A DNA stretch of 64,000 nt from Photobacterium sp. GB-56 (GCF_003026105.1 NZ_PYNW01000008.1:1-64000), one strand, 5' to 3'; numbered from the stretch's first letter, positions 1-8,437 are shown. The notes: generated from the letters alone by a model not told the origin. A program made the numbers and translations.

Positions 1-54
1 TGCTGCCTCTAATTTAAATTCAGCACTAAATAATCGTCTTGTTCGTTTTGTCAT
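1..54 (-). CDS. IS3-family transposase OrfA, N-terminal 18 codons only
   Basis: The minus strand from 54 to 1 reads MTKRTRRLFSAEFKLEAA with no stop. The start MTKRTRR-FSAEFK is typical of the helix-turn-helix protein OrfA of IS3-family elements, which binds the IS ends and is fused to the DDE catalytic OrfB by programmed frameshifting. Only the start is present, so nothing can be said about integrity. Confidence 0.7.
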   Translation of the reverse strand, partial: MTKRTRRLFSAEFKLEAA

Positions 55-127
55 GATGTCACCTATCCATGTTAAGAGGTGATGATATCACCTCTGAGTA
101 GGTGGCCAAATTTAATGTACCACTACA
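1..127 (-). mobile_element. Left end of an IS3-family insertion sequence (cut by window start)
   Basis: The first 54 bases, read on the minus strand, encode the beginning of an IS3-type OrfA. Upstream of that start codon is a perfect 9-bp inverted repeat with a 3-base loop (75-95, AGAGGTGAT/ATCACCTCT). The reading outward ends near 120-127 in TGTAGTGG, which would suit a TG...CA IS terminus. The exact border is inferred, because the other end and any target duplication lie outside the window. The element abuts the methyltransferase relic, so its insertion may be what removed the 5' half of that gene. Confidence 0.6.
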
Positions 128-149
128 AACGTACGAGGTATATTATATG

Positions 150-1026
150 CGAAAATTGATGGGGAAGTGATGTTTCCTCGTATTTTGAAAGAATTACGAG
201 CACCAAGTCGAATAACGAAAATTGCTACCTCTAGGTATAAAGTTATTTCCTTATTAGTAGACACTGAAAACGTAAATAATCCTTTATACGATAACCCGAC
301 GGATTTTCTGATTAAAGCTAAGAACTATGGTGCTCCTCAAGCTCGCCACCGTGTGATTTTATTAGGTGTTCGTGCTGACGTTGAAGGCGTTCCTGGGACG
401 CTGGTGCGAAGAGAAAAGTAAACGATAGTAGAGCAAGTTTTATCTGATTTACCTAGGTTAAGACGTTACTGAAAAGCAATTTGAGAATGCTAAAGATCTA
501 GATCTTTAGTCTTTTAAAAAACTTAACAGAAGTGAGGTTTAGCAAGCAACTCACCTAGGAAAAATGCCTATTCACCTGATTAAGTGGTATCTGAATAATG
601 CTCCTACGTGTGTGCCAAATAATGAAACTCATGGCACATTTGGGGTGACTTGCTGCGCTATGCATTCAGCGCTGCGTATACCAAGATGAGTGGGGGGAAC
701 GTTACTAAGGACTAAGGACTTTCCTGACGATCTTGCACCTGAACACGAAAACTGAAAGTCGGGTACACACGCAGACCGTTTTAGAACTCAAGCCGCAAAG
801 AAGTGCTCTACAACAGTAACTAGCCATATCTCGAAAGATGGTCACACTATGTCAAAAGCAATGCCGAAGCCTAACAGTCCGCGAAGCAGCGCGCTTACAG
901 ACGCTTCCGGATAACTACTTGTTTGAAGGAAACAGAATACAGCAGTATGTGCAAGTAGGAAATGCTGTGCCACTATATTTGGCACAGCAGATTGGCTTTG
1001 TTGTGATGGATTTACTTGCAGGTTAA
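150..1026 (+). pseudogene. Decayed C5-cytosine DNA methyltransferase (Dcm-like), 3' two-thirds with frameshifts
   Basis: Two open fragments in different frames together match the C-terminal half of a DNA (cytosine-5) methyltransferase. The first (about 167-421) contains YGAPQARHRVILLGVR, the QxRxR motif VIII. The last (about 838-1026) contains [17 protein letters not shown] and QVGNAVP, motifs IX and X. Between them, scattered frames still read VLSDLPRLR, FPDDLAPEHEN, HADRFRTQ and [11 protein letters not shown], typical of the target-recognition stretch. Motifs I (FxGxGG) and IV (PCQ) are absent and several stops and shifts interrupt the frame, so no active enzyme can be made from this copy. 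It lies directly upstream of the ATPase-nuclease gene, the usual place for the modification partner of such a system. Confidence 0.85.
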
Positions 1027-1076
1027 TTAAGCTCGCTAGTACACTGTAACCACAATAAAATTAGTTGGTTATAGGT

Positions 1077-2936
1077 ATGTCTGATTCTCTTATTCTTAAG
1101 TTTGACCCAAATACGATCGAGCATTTGGGTGTTTCTCTATATTCAAAACTCCCGAGCGTTCTTTCGGAACTTATCAGTAACTCATGGGATGCTGATGCGG
1201 ATAGTGTCAATATTGATTTCATCGAAAACGGAGATGAGAAAGAGATCATCTACGTGGACGACGGAGAAGGAATGACATTTGATGAACTGAATGATAAATA
1301 CCTTGTTATTGGTCGTAACCGTCGCCGTGATACTCAACGTCAAGAAAGTACGAAAGGTCGTCCAGTAATTGGGAAGAAAGGACTTGGGAAACTTTCTGTA
1401 TTTGGTATCTGTGACGAAATTGAAGTCGTTTCAATTAAAGAAGGTATGAAAAACCATTTCATTATGAACCTTCAGGAAATTAAAGATAGTCGTGGAAATG
1501 AGTACTCTCCTGAGTTGTTGGCACATAATGTACCGACATCTGTCCCTTCGGGCACAGTTATTAAGTTAAAACAAATTCGTCGAAAGAGTGGATTTAGCTT
1601 AGATGATATTGCACTGAGTTTGTCTAAAAAATTCATCATTTTTAGTGAAATGGTCACACGAATCACCAAGAATGGTGAGGCCAAGTCTGAAGTTCATATT
1701 ACTAATGAGCTTAAATTTCAGACTCTTAATACGGAGTTTACTTGGTCTTTCCCCGACGAAAAGTATGACAAAAACTATGCTTATTGGGAGCAGATGAAAG
1801 GTTCAGTGATTACTCTTAAAACTCCGCTAAAAGATACGGAAATGAGAGGTATTTATCTTACTTCAAGAGGTAAAATTGTAAATGTAGCAAGTTTTTACGG
1901 AGCGCGTGACAACGATCAGTTCCATAACTATGTTACTGGATACCTAGAAGTCGACTTCATCGATGACTTTGATGATGATGTTATTTCTACAGATCGACAT
2001 TCACTAAACTGGGAGCACGAAGAAACCCGCGATCTTCAAGCATACTTGCAATCCATTATTAAGGTAATTGGCAAGGAATGGCGTGAAAAACGTGCTCGAG
2101 TAAAACAAGCAGCAGTAGAAAAAAAGCACCAAGTTGGCATTGAGCAGTGGAAAGAAAATTTACCAACATTTGAACGTGAATTAGGTGACAAGATCATTAC
2201 ACCGATTTTAGAAAACTCCAATATTGATGTCGATGAATCAGCAGATCTTATTGGCAATGTAATGGATAAGTTTGATAACCAAGCTTATAAAGAATATGCA
2301 TCTTCAATTGCCGATCTCTCTGAATCACCTGAAGATATTCCTAAGTTACTACGACTGATGGATGAGTGGAAGTCAATTGAATCGAAGCAATATCGTGATT
2401 TAGCTACATCTCGTGTTGAAGTAATTAAGCAATTCGAAAATTATATAAATACCAATACTAAAGAAGTGCCAACATTACATAATTTTCTGAAGAAGTTTTC
2501 ATGGCTTTTAGATCCTCGCATTCTAGAGTTTAGAGATGAAGTGACATATTCAAAATTGCTTGAGGAAACATATCCAGACGAAGAACTTGATGAAAAAGAT
2601 CGTCGAATTGATTTCTTATGTAGTAATGCCCTAGGCGAAATTCTGTATGTCATTGAAATTAAGCGTAGCACCTACAAAGTTGACGCTAAAGCCATAGAAC
2701 AAGCCTATGATTACGCTTCGTTCTTGGAGGAAAGATATGCATCTGAAACTGGCTTTTCGAGAGTGGTTTGTTATGTTGTTGGCGGTAGTAAATCAGAGGA
2801 TAGACGCTTTAGGTCTAAGGAGAAAACTTATGCTGAAACAGGTGAGGTCTTTGTCAAAACCTACCGAGAATTACTAGAGCAATCTAAAGAATATCATAAA
2901 GAGTTTATTGAAACTTATGATGGCTTTAATAGCTAG
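1077..2936 (+). CDS. GHKL-type ATPase fused to a PD-(D/E)XK nuclease domain (restriction/defence protein, MORC/MutL-related)
   Basis: This is an intact 619-residue protein. The N-terminal 200 residues carry the Bergerat ATP-binding fold: the N-box ELISNSWDADAD (about 31-42), the G1 box DDGEGM, and the G2 glycine-rich GKKGLGKLS. The C-terminus (about 455-619) opens with FLKKFSWLLDPR and carries RRIDFLC...EILYVIEIKR, a D-x(n)-E-x-K nuclease signature (about D512, E527, K529). GHKL ATPases fused to nucleases occur next to C5 methyltransferases in restriction-modification systems (BbrUII/HgiDII-type) and are relatives of eukaryotic MORC. Here the adjoining methyltransferase is a relic, so self-protection must come from elsewhere, or the protein is not a simple restriction enzyme, or it is silent. 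An upstream TTG at 1065 is in frame; the ATG at 1077 is preferred. A hairpin at 2940 ends the gene. Confidence 0.85.
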   Translation: MSDSLILKFDPNTIEHLGVSLYSKLPSVLSELISNSWDADADSVNIDFIENGDEKEIIYVDDGEGMTFDELNDKYLVIGRNRRRDTQRQESTKGRPVIGKKGLGKLSVFGICDEIEVVSIKEGMKNHFIMNLQEIKDSRGNEYSPELLAHNVPTSVPSGTVIKLKQIRRKSGFSLDDIALSLSKKFIIFSEMVTRITKNGEAKSEVHITNELKFQTLNTEFTWSFPDEKYDKNYAYWEQMKGSVITLKTPLKDTEMRGIYLTSRGKIVNVASFYGARDNDQFHNYVTGYLEVDFIDDFDDDVISTDRHSLNWEHEETRDLQAYLQSIIKVIGKEWREKRARVKQAAVEKKHQVGIEQWKENLPTFERELGDKIITPILENSNIDVDESADLIGNVMDKFDNQAYKEYASSIADLSESPEDIPKLLRLMDEWKSIESKQYRDLATSRVEVIKQFENYINTNTKEVPTLHNFLKKFSWLLDPRILEFRDEVTYSKLLEETYPDEELDEKDRRIDFLCSNALGEILYVIEIKRSTYKVDAKAIEQAYDYASFLEERYASETGFSRVVCYVVGGSKSEDRRFRSKEKTYAETGEVFVKTYRELLEQSKEYHKEFIETYDGFNS

Positions 2937-2939
2937 TAA

Positions 2940-2966
2940 AATGCCCCGAATTACGGGGCATTTTCT
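2940..2966. terminator. Bidirectional hairpin between convergent nuclease genes
   Basis: AATGCCCCG (2940-2948), loop AATTA, then CGGGGCATT (2954-2962), flanked by A/T runs. It lies between two convergent genes and can end transcription of both. Confidence 0.85.
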
Positions 2967-2976
2967 TCATGTTTAG

Positions 2977-4536
2977 TCAGAAAAATTTATCCGATAAGGT
3001 AGGGTGCCTAGATAAGAACTTTTCAATCTGAAATCTATCCCATGTCTCTCTCGTAATGTTACGGTTTTGTGCTATTCCGTCTAATCTATCGAGTAAAGTT
3101 GCGTCGATATAACAGTTGCACATTAAACCATAGCCATGAGCTCCATACTGATCAATGACATCAGATATACTCCCAACGTTATTTGCTGAGACAGAATGAT
3201 CAGTACGCTTAGTATACTTACATTGAAAAATGAATTTCTTTGGCGGAGAACCAGCAGAAGCATTGGTCCAAATTTCTATATCTCTTCCACCATCTCGGGA
3301 CTTTGATTTTCCTAGTTTTCTAATAGTATTTCGATTAAATTTGCTGTGGTGATATATAATGTTCCAACATAATTGTTCAAAAAGTTCCTCGTCAATACTT
3401 AACCAGTCAACCTCACATTCTTGACTAATTTGAAGTTCATCAAAAATACCACTTGAAATACTGGTGAGTACAGTTCCGACGGATTTAGCTTGTAGGTTAC
3501 TTAGAGGAAGAATATCGAACAAAACAACACTGCAACTAGAGAACTTAAATACAACGAAGTCAGAGAATTCAGAGATGAGAACGGAAGCTCTACTTTCTCT
3601 ATCGGTGAAATCTGGGTCATCATGACCAACTTGTCGAATGAATTTGCTAGCTTCAGCTCGAAACTGCTTGATTTCTGGAGTTGATACAAACAGTTCTGAG
3701 TGAAGGTTTCCTAATCTTTCTTGAAAGTCTTCTTTATCTGAAGAGTACTCTGAATAACAAGCAAGAGCCTGAACCACAGACCCCAGAGGGACCTCAATTA
3801 CTTTATCTTCAGCTAGTGCATAGGAAGTATTTTTGCAATGAACGAACTCAGCATCTAAGAGAACTGATTCCTTAGAGTATCCAAATATTTCAAGCGCATT
3901 TGAAATTTTGACAGAAGATGGGACTAACCAAGCATTCCTAGATATTAGAATTTTGTCTTCAATACCAGCGCAATATGCACTTTCCCAAAAACCATACTCC
4001 CTTTCTGGGTAATCCTTTAGCTCATGCCCAAAATTGGCTCTACCGCACTCGTGGTAAGCACCATTTACTAAATTTGAAAAATAGTCTTCAACAATGTCGG
4101 GGTAATGTAGTGGCTTATCTAGCATTTGAAATTCATGTTGTAACACAGAATCTCGGACTTGATGGAATGCGTCTGAATTTGCTATCTCATCATCCTCTGG
4201 GTAACGAACAGCTAACGATAAGTTTTTTAGAGACGCTGAGAGACGAATAAGTGAGAAATCAGATATGTTAATTTCTAGTACAGAAGCATAGGGCTGCATA
4301 GAAACTCGTCTCAATATTGATGTATTTCCGAGTTTAGCCAATGTTTCAAACGCATAGGAAGCGTCTAAATAATCTGAAATCATATCAAGGTACGACCAGC
4401 ATCGCCTTATTGGAACTTGAACTGTAACAATTGGAGATGATTTTACGAGTTCTTCAATTTCTTTAGAGCTCATCGATGCTAAATCTGGCGAGTCTAAGTT
4501 AATTGTGACATGGCTATTTTTCTCACAAGCCCTCAT
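2977..4536 (-). CDS. Large protein with C-terminal Mrr-type restriction endonuclease domain
   Basis: 519 residues from the ATG at 4536. The last 130 residues contain an Mrr_cat-like site: FEQLCWNIIY, then SRDGGRDIEIW and KFIFQCKYTKR, giving the D-x(18)-Q-x-K pattern (about D419, Q438, K440) of Mrr-family PD-(D/E)XK nucleases that cut modified or foreign DNA. The first 380 residues have no domain I recognise and no membrane segment; they may be a sensor or specificity region. The start ATG overlaps the TGA of the upstream repressor reading frame (TGATG), which implies translational coupling. It could be a phage-borne or island-borne exclusion gene controlled with the repressor. The nuclease call is fairly safe; the target is unknown. 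Confidence 0.75.
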   Translation of the reverse strand: MRACEKNSHVTINLDSPDLASMSSKEIEELVKSSPIVTVQVPIRRCWSYLDMISDYLDASYAFETLAKLGNTSILRRVSMQPYASVLEINISDFSLIRLSASLKNLSLAVRYPEDDEIANSDAFHQVRDSVLQHEFQMLDKPLHYPDIVEDYFSNLVNGAYHECGRANFGHELKDYPEREYGFWESAYCAGIEDKILISRNAWLVPSSVKISNALEIFGYSKESVLLDAEFVHCKNTSYALAEDKVIEVPLGSVVQALACYSEYSSDKEDFQERLGNLHSELFVSTPEIKQFRAEASKFIRQVGHDDPDFTDRESRASVLISEFSDFVVFKFSSCSVVLFDILPLSNLQAKSVGTVLTSISSGIFDELQISQECEVDWLSIDEELFEQLCWNIIYHHSKFNRNTIRKLGKSKSRDGGRDIEIWTNASAGSPPKKFIFQCKYTKRTDHSVSANNVGSISDVIDQYGAHGYGLMCNCYIDATLLDRLDGIAQNRNITRETWDRFQIEKFLSRHPTLSDKFF

Positions 4537-5161
4537 CACTTCTTCTCCATAACTAAAGCCACACGACCTACACCCCTAACTTCATCTTCTTCTACAGTTA
4601 AAGTCGAGCCATTAAAGCTGATCACTAGTTTCTTTCCTTGTAAGCGTTGAATTTCGTTTAGTGAGAGTAGGCCGTCCGTGTCGACCAAGTATGTGCCGCT
4701 AACTGCTTGACGCACTCCTTTATCAATTATTGAGGTGGAATCCCCTTCGTGAATCGCCATAGCATTTACAACTGATGCCTCATCAAGTAGTGATTTGTCA
4801 AATGTAAGTGTTTTTAATTCAGTTAATTCGCCATTGAAAATTTTGAAAGGGTCAATATCAAATAGAAACTTAGTTTCCATGCGTTTTGATTCGTGCTTTA
4901 GCGAACTTCTATTCGGAAATACCTCCCTTCTCCTAATAAAAGCCACCTCAGCGATACACCAGCATGCAGGTGAGCTCTCACCGCAATTTCATAAGGAGTT
5001 AACCCACGTTTTACCCATGTAGAGATTGTAGAAGTAGGTACACCTAGCCTTTCTGAAAATACTCGTTGACTCTTGGTTTCGGTGACTTCGATCAATCTTT
5101 GTACAAAATCCTTACCACTAAAATACGCGAAAGCGGATATCTCTTTTTGATTAGCTGGCAT
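4536..5161 (-). pseudogene. Phage CI-family repressor split by a frameshift (P2/K139-like immunity repressor)
   Basis: The 5' part (5161-4898) encodes a Phage_CI-type helix-turn-helix domain: SGKDFVQRLIEV, then VFSERLGVPTSTISTW and YEIAVRAHLHAGVSLRWLLL. It should continue from LLLGEG into the C-terminal oligomerisation domain, but that domain (from about ESKRMETKFLFD, through SGTYLVDTDGLLSL, to VGRVALVMEKK) is in another frame (4946-4536). The shift falls around 4900-4930, near the GGGAGG run. The order and spacing fit one ancestral repressor of about 205 residues. A sequencing error or a real loss of immunity function are both possible. It is divergent from the cox-like gene, the classic P2-type switch layout. 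Confidence 0.75.
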
Positions 5162-5252
5162 AAGCGATTGATAATCTTTGCTAAGGCGTAGTCAGCAAAC
5201 AGTAACTTCTGACTACTTATTTAAACATTCAATGACTTAATAGGATACCACT

Positions 5253-5449
5253 ATGCTTTCATATCAAGTAGTTTTTAATAAACCTTTCATGACGTATGTC
5301 CAATACTCTCAGTTATCAGGTGTACCGAAACGTACCATTATGGGTTGGGTTGCCGATGGCCGCTTATTTATTAAAACCAAAACAAAAGGTAAGGTAAGGA
5401 AATCCCACTCATCAATATGATCTCCTTAGTTGAAATGGCGACTCGTTAA
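5253..5449 (+). pseudogene. Cox-like phage regulator with a frameshift
   Basis: From the ATG at 5253 the frame reads PFMTYVQYSQLSGVPKRTI and GWVADGRLFIKTK, the winged-HTH/excisionase-like pattern of P2-type Cox proteins, but stops early at 5418-5420. The expected C-terminus, PLINMISLVEMATR, is found in a shifted frame ending at 5449, so about 1-2 bases were gained or lost near 5400. Cox proteins of P2-like phages repress the lysogenic promoter and assist excision. Divergent orientation to the cI relic supports the assignment. Confidence 0.6.
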
Positions 5450-5584
5450 ACGATGGAAAAGTTAACGTAGGCCGCTATGCGTTTATCCTCCCTAATGCCA
5501 ACCAAAGAGTATTGTCCGCTGTGGATCCATATTCTTGGTTAGGGTTTCGTTTTCATCTCATTTATCTTTAATTGAGTATTGGTT

Positions 5585-5700
5585 ATGAACGAAATTGACT
5601 TAATGTGCGACTTCCGTGGATCTAAACAAAAAGCATTAATGAAGCGAATTGTGCATTTGCGAACTTGGATAATATGACCAAGTTAACGAAAGCCGTGTAA
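5585..5700 (+). pseudogene. Short phage-type ORF, frameshifted
   Basis: The ATG at 5585 opens MNEIDLMCDFRGSKQKALMK and stops at 5677. A shifted frame continues with FANLDNMTKLTKAV to a stop at 5700, which looks like the lost tail. Its place after the cox-like gene suggests an early phage regulatory gene, but I do not recognise the family. Upstream, 5450-5580 holds a further fragment (GRYAFILPNANQRVLSAVDP) without a usable start. Confidence 0.35.
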
Positions 5701-6067
5701 ATACCTAACCGTGTAAGCTTGTTCAAAGCTTTTATCATCGCGTAAGTTCCTCCCCCCTTTGGTATATAAATATCTATGCATGTCATCATGTAATACTTAC
5801 TTTGCTCACTCCGATCCAGTATTAGAGCGGGCTTTTTTCTCTTTTCCAGACCTGTAGTTCTTCATGAGTTACAGTTTTAGGAGGAGGCGATGACTCAAAA
5901 TGATCTTTAGTCAAAAAATCCAGGCTGGAACTTTAGTGTGAAAGAAGCTTATTAATATTCTTGTTTATATCTCAGAGCTCAAAAGTTGTCGCCACTTTGT
6001 CACCATTTTTTATTTATAATTTCTAAATCTATTATTTTAGTTATTAATTTGGGCGGTAAACATTATA
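5701..6067. other. Prophage debris, no intact gene
   Basis: Stops are frequent in all frames. A strong ribosome-binding-like stretch (AGGAGGAGGCG, about 5879-5889) precedes ATGACTCAAAATGATCTTTAG, a six-codon frame that looks like the start of a destroyed gene. No attachment site or integrase can be recognised. Confidence 0.4.
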
Positions 6068-6202
6068 TTGTTCAATATTTTTGATGCGATAGCGCATAAT
6101 GAAGAGACGATGAAACATTCAGAGAAAAAGGGGATGTCGATTGAGCGTGAAACCTTTTTATTGAAACTGATAGCAGAAGAGCTCATCACTGTTAATGCAT
6201 AA
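6068..6202 (+). CDS. Small ORF of unknown function (30-44 residues)
   Basis: An open frame from TTG 6068 or ATG 6110 to TAA 6202 reads FDAIAHNEETMKHSEKK and ends RETFLLKLIAEELITVNA, an amphipathic, charged sequence that looks protein-like. No clear ribosome-binding site precedes either start. It ends right at the hairpin at 6206. It may be the tail of an eroded phage gene. Confidence 0.3.
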   Translation: MFNIFDAIAHNEETMKHSEKKGMSIERETFLLKLIAEELITVNA

Positions 6203-6205
6203 AAA

Positions 6206-6228
6206 AACGGAGGTATTGAGCCTCCGTT
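6206..6228. terminator. Hairpin terminator of the hslJ-like gene
   Basis: AACGGAGG (6206-6213), 7-base loop, CCTCCGTT (6221-6228). Read on the minus strand it is followed by a run of T, so it ends the META-domain lipoprotein gene. Confidence 0.8.
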
Positions 6229-6249
6229 GCATTGAAATCAATCGGTGAA

Positions 6250-6660
6250 TTATTTTACTTTCTTAAATGTCACGGTGTGACGTTCAGAGCTGATAATCAA
6301 TGTGTTCTGGTTCACTAGGTAATCTGATGGACCTGTTAGCATTCTTTTTACGAATCCATCAACAATAGCTTGTTCGTTTTGAATACACATTTTACGGGTT
6401 GACGCTAAATTTTTAGTCAGTAAATTCTGGCCAGTTAGTGTCAGCTTGCCTTTTAATGTATTACAGCCGTGGTAAGTGACCGTCAAATTATTATCAATCA
6501 CTAATTCTGGCTTTTTAGGTAATGCATCTACAGGCTCTGAATGCCCATCAATCGCCATTACTTCCCATGTGCTTGGAAGCGCAGCAGCATCTTTAGGAGA
6601 AGAACTACAACCAGTTAATAGTGATGTCAGTAAAAGCGTACTTAATAAAATCTTTTTCAT
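6250..6660 (-). CDS. META-domain lipoprotein, HslJ-like
   Basis: 136 residues from the ATG at 6660 (MKKILLSTLLLTSLLTGCSS). LLTGC is a lipobox, so the protein should be lipid-anchored in the envelope. The mature part has the META-domain pattern of HslJ: STWEVMAIDG near the start, then TVTYHGCNTLKG with the conserved GCN, and a terminal VTFKK strand. E. coli HslJ is a heat-inducible protein linked to novobiocin tolerance; the role here is inferred only from family. An ATG 24 bases upstream exists, but the shorter start gives a proper signal peptide. Single gene with its own terminator. Confidence 0.85.
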   Translation of the reverse strand: MKKILLSTLLLTSLLTGCSSSPKDAAALPSTWEVMAIDGHSEPVDALPKKPELVIDNNLTVTYHGCNTLKGKLTLTGQNLLTKNLASTRKMCIQNEQAIVDGFVKRMLTGPSDYLVNQNTLIISSERHTVTFKKVK

Positions 6661-6936
6661 TATTTTTCTCATGTCGTACAGCAAGAAGGTGCGTTAGATA
6701 CAGGTGTTGACGATGATAAAGAGCAACGGTCAATAGTCAGATGTGTCAAAAATAACGCAATATTATTCTGTGTCTTGCTTACAAAAGTCAGATGAACATT
6801 AAAACTTAACAAGCCATGAAGTGTGACAAATAACCGTAAAAATGTAAACGGCATCTGTTTTTTATTTTTATGTTTTTATTCATTCATAAATATATGAATA
6901 ATAGACGTACTCATGATCATTAAGGATAATTATTTG

Positions 6937-7566
6937 ATGCAGAAGATTACGCTAAGTTCACCCACTGGAGATAAGTATATAACACCATCAAAAGTGGTAT
7001 GTGTTGGTCGAAATTACGTTGAGCATATCTATGAGTTAAATAATGAAATTCCTACGCAACTTGTCTTGTTTACGAAACCCAATTCTGCCATTTCTCAACA
7101 ACTCAAAGCTAAGCATAGTAACGATTTCCTACATTATGAAGTTGAAATTTGTTTTATGTACCAACAAGGTCAGTTTATGGCTGCGGGAGTGGGAATAGAT
7201 TTAACAAAGCGAGAATTGCAAGCGACCTTAAAACAAAAGGGCCTACCGTGGGAACGAGCAAAAGCGTTTGATGGATCCGTGCTTTTTAGTGATTTCGTGC
7301 CACTTCCTAATATTGCTGAAACGGAATTTGAAGTGGTGTTTGAACAACAACAAGACGTTTTACAGCGAGGCGTTAGCTCTCAAATGATCACAAAACCTGC
7401 CGCTATTTTGCAGGAAATCCAATCATTCATGACATTAGAAGATGGTGATATTGTTATGACGGGGACACCAAAAGGTGTCGGCGAAGTGAATGCTGGTGGT
7501 CATTACACTGCAAGCCTGTATATTGATGGGCAAAGAGTGGTCGCCCAGTCATGGGATGCGGCATAG
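6937..7566 (+). CDS. Fumarylacetoacetate hydrolase (FAH) family protein
   Basis: 209 residues from ATG 6937 (AAGGA about 10 bases upstream; another in-frame ATG is at 6913). The sequence has the FAH core: KVVCVGRNYVEH at the start, HYEVEICF supplying acidic metal ligands, GKGLPWERAKAFDGS-like central part, and GDIVMTGTPKGVG near the end. Family members are Mg2+-dependent hydrolases, decarboxylases or isomerases of 2-oxo acids (YcgM/FAHD1 size class). Substrate cannot be read from sequence. Stand-alone gene with a terminator at 7612. Confidence 0.85.
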   Translation: MQKITLSSPTGDKYITPSKVVCVGRNYVEHIYELNNEIPTQLVLFTKPNSAISQQLKAKHSNDFLHYEVEICFMYQQGQFMAAGVGIDLTKRELQATLKQKGLPWERAKAFDGSVLFSDFVPLPNIAETEFEVVFEQQQDVLQRGVSSQMITKPAAILQEIQSFMTLEDGDIVMTGTPKGVGEVNAGGHYTASLYIDGQRVVAQSWDAA

Positions 7567-7611
7567 CGTGATAATCAACTGATTTTTAATTGACAAAAAT
7601 TTCGCATATTT

Positions 7612-7646
7612 ACAGCTAAGCATTGTTACAATACTTAGCTGTTTTT
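7612..7646 (+). terminator. Rho-independent terminator after the FAH gene
   Basis: ACAGCTAAG, 13-base loop, CTTAGCTGT followed by TTTTT. Confidence 0.8.
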
Positions 7647-7662
7647 CTATGTTAAGAAAGTA

Positions 7663-7878
7663 ATGTTTCAGCAAGAGCATGTGATTAAATTAGCAAATAT
7701 GAAAATGCCGTTTGGTAAGTACGCCGGTCGAATCCTTATTGACTTACCTGAAGAGTATTTATTGTGGTTTCAGAAACAAGGATTTCCTGACGGTGAGTTA
7801 GGTATGCTGATGGCTTTGGCGCTTGATTTTAAAATTGAAGGTCTCGAAAGCGTGATTCGACCATTGCGCAAAGACTAA
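7663..7878 (+). CDS. DUF3820 family protein
   Basis: 71 residues. The core MKMPFGKYAGRILIDLPEEY, followed by LLWFQKQGFPDGELG, is characteristic of DUF3820, a short soluble domain widespread in gammaproteobacteria and annotated in some databases as a putative quorum-sensing-regulated factor. No catalytic residues are evident. The function is unknown. It stands 38 bases before the LRR lipoprotein gene and may be cotranscribed with it. Confidence 0.85.
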   Translation: MFQQEHVIKLANMKMPFGKYAGRILIDLPEEYLLWFQKQGFPDGELGMLMALALDFKIEGLESVIRPLRKD

Positions 7879-7915
7879 GCGTCGTTTTAATACAGGTAAT
7901 AGAAAAGATTTTTAA

Positions 7916-8437
7916 ATGAAAAAAGTATTCTCATCTATATTGCTGTTTTTGGGTGGATTGACATTGTCAGGTTGTGCCCAGCATTATGCGGCAATCAGTG
8001 ATATTCCGTTTGCTGATGCTAACTTTAAACGTTGCGTCATTTTGCAAGGCAAAGTATATAGCGAACACATTACTGAGTTGAAATGTGACGGTTTACATAT
8101 ATCAAAAATTAAAGAATTAAGTAACTTTCCTAACTTACAACAGTTAGATTTATCACATAATCATTTAACCCAGCTTGATGTTAGTCATAATCCAAAATTA
8201 GCGCTACTTAGTGTTGAAAACAACCAGCTTAATAAATTGAATATTAAGCATAATAAAAAATTAAGAGTGCTTAATGTGAGTTTCAATCACTTAGTATCGC
8301 TTGATGTGAAAAAAAATAAAGATCTCACGTATTTAAATTATTCAGGAAATCATATTAAAGATGTGGATATTCAGAATAATCCACATTTATTAGCCCCTTA
8401 TGAAAAAGCCTACATTACTAATGGCCCCTCTAATTAA
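7916..8437 (+). CDS. Leucine-rich-repeat lipoprotein
   Basis: 173 residues. The N-terminus MKKVFSSILLFLGG...LSGC is a lipoprotein signal with lipobox LSGC. The mature part has about five 21-residue repeats of the form LxxLDLSHNxLTxLDVSHNP (LQQLDLSHN, LALLSVENN, LRVLNVSFN, LTYLNYSGN), the bacterial internalin-like LRR with an added strand. It should form a short curved solenoid on the envelope, probably for binding. The non-repeat start (ANFKRCVILQ...LKCDG) with two Cys may be a capping disulfide. Ligand unknown. Confidence 0.8.
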   Translation: MKKVFSSILLFLGGLTLSGCAQHYAAISDIPFADANFKRCVILQGKVYSEHITELKCDGLHISKIKELSNFPNLQQLDLSHNHLTQLDVSHNPKLALLSVENNQLNKLNIKHNKKLRVLNVSFNHLVSLDVKKNKDLTYLNYSGNHIKDVDIQNNPHLLAPYEKAYITNGPSN

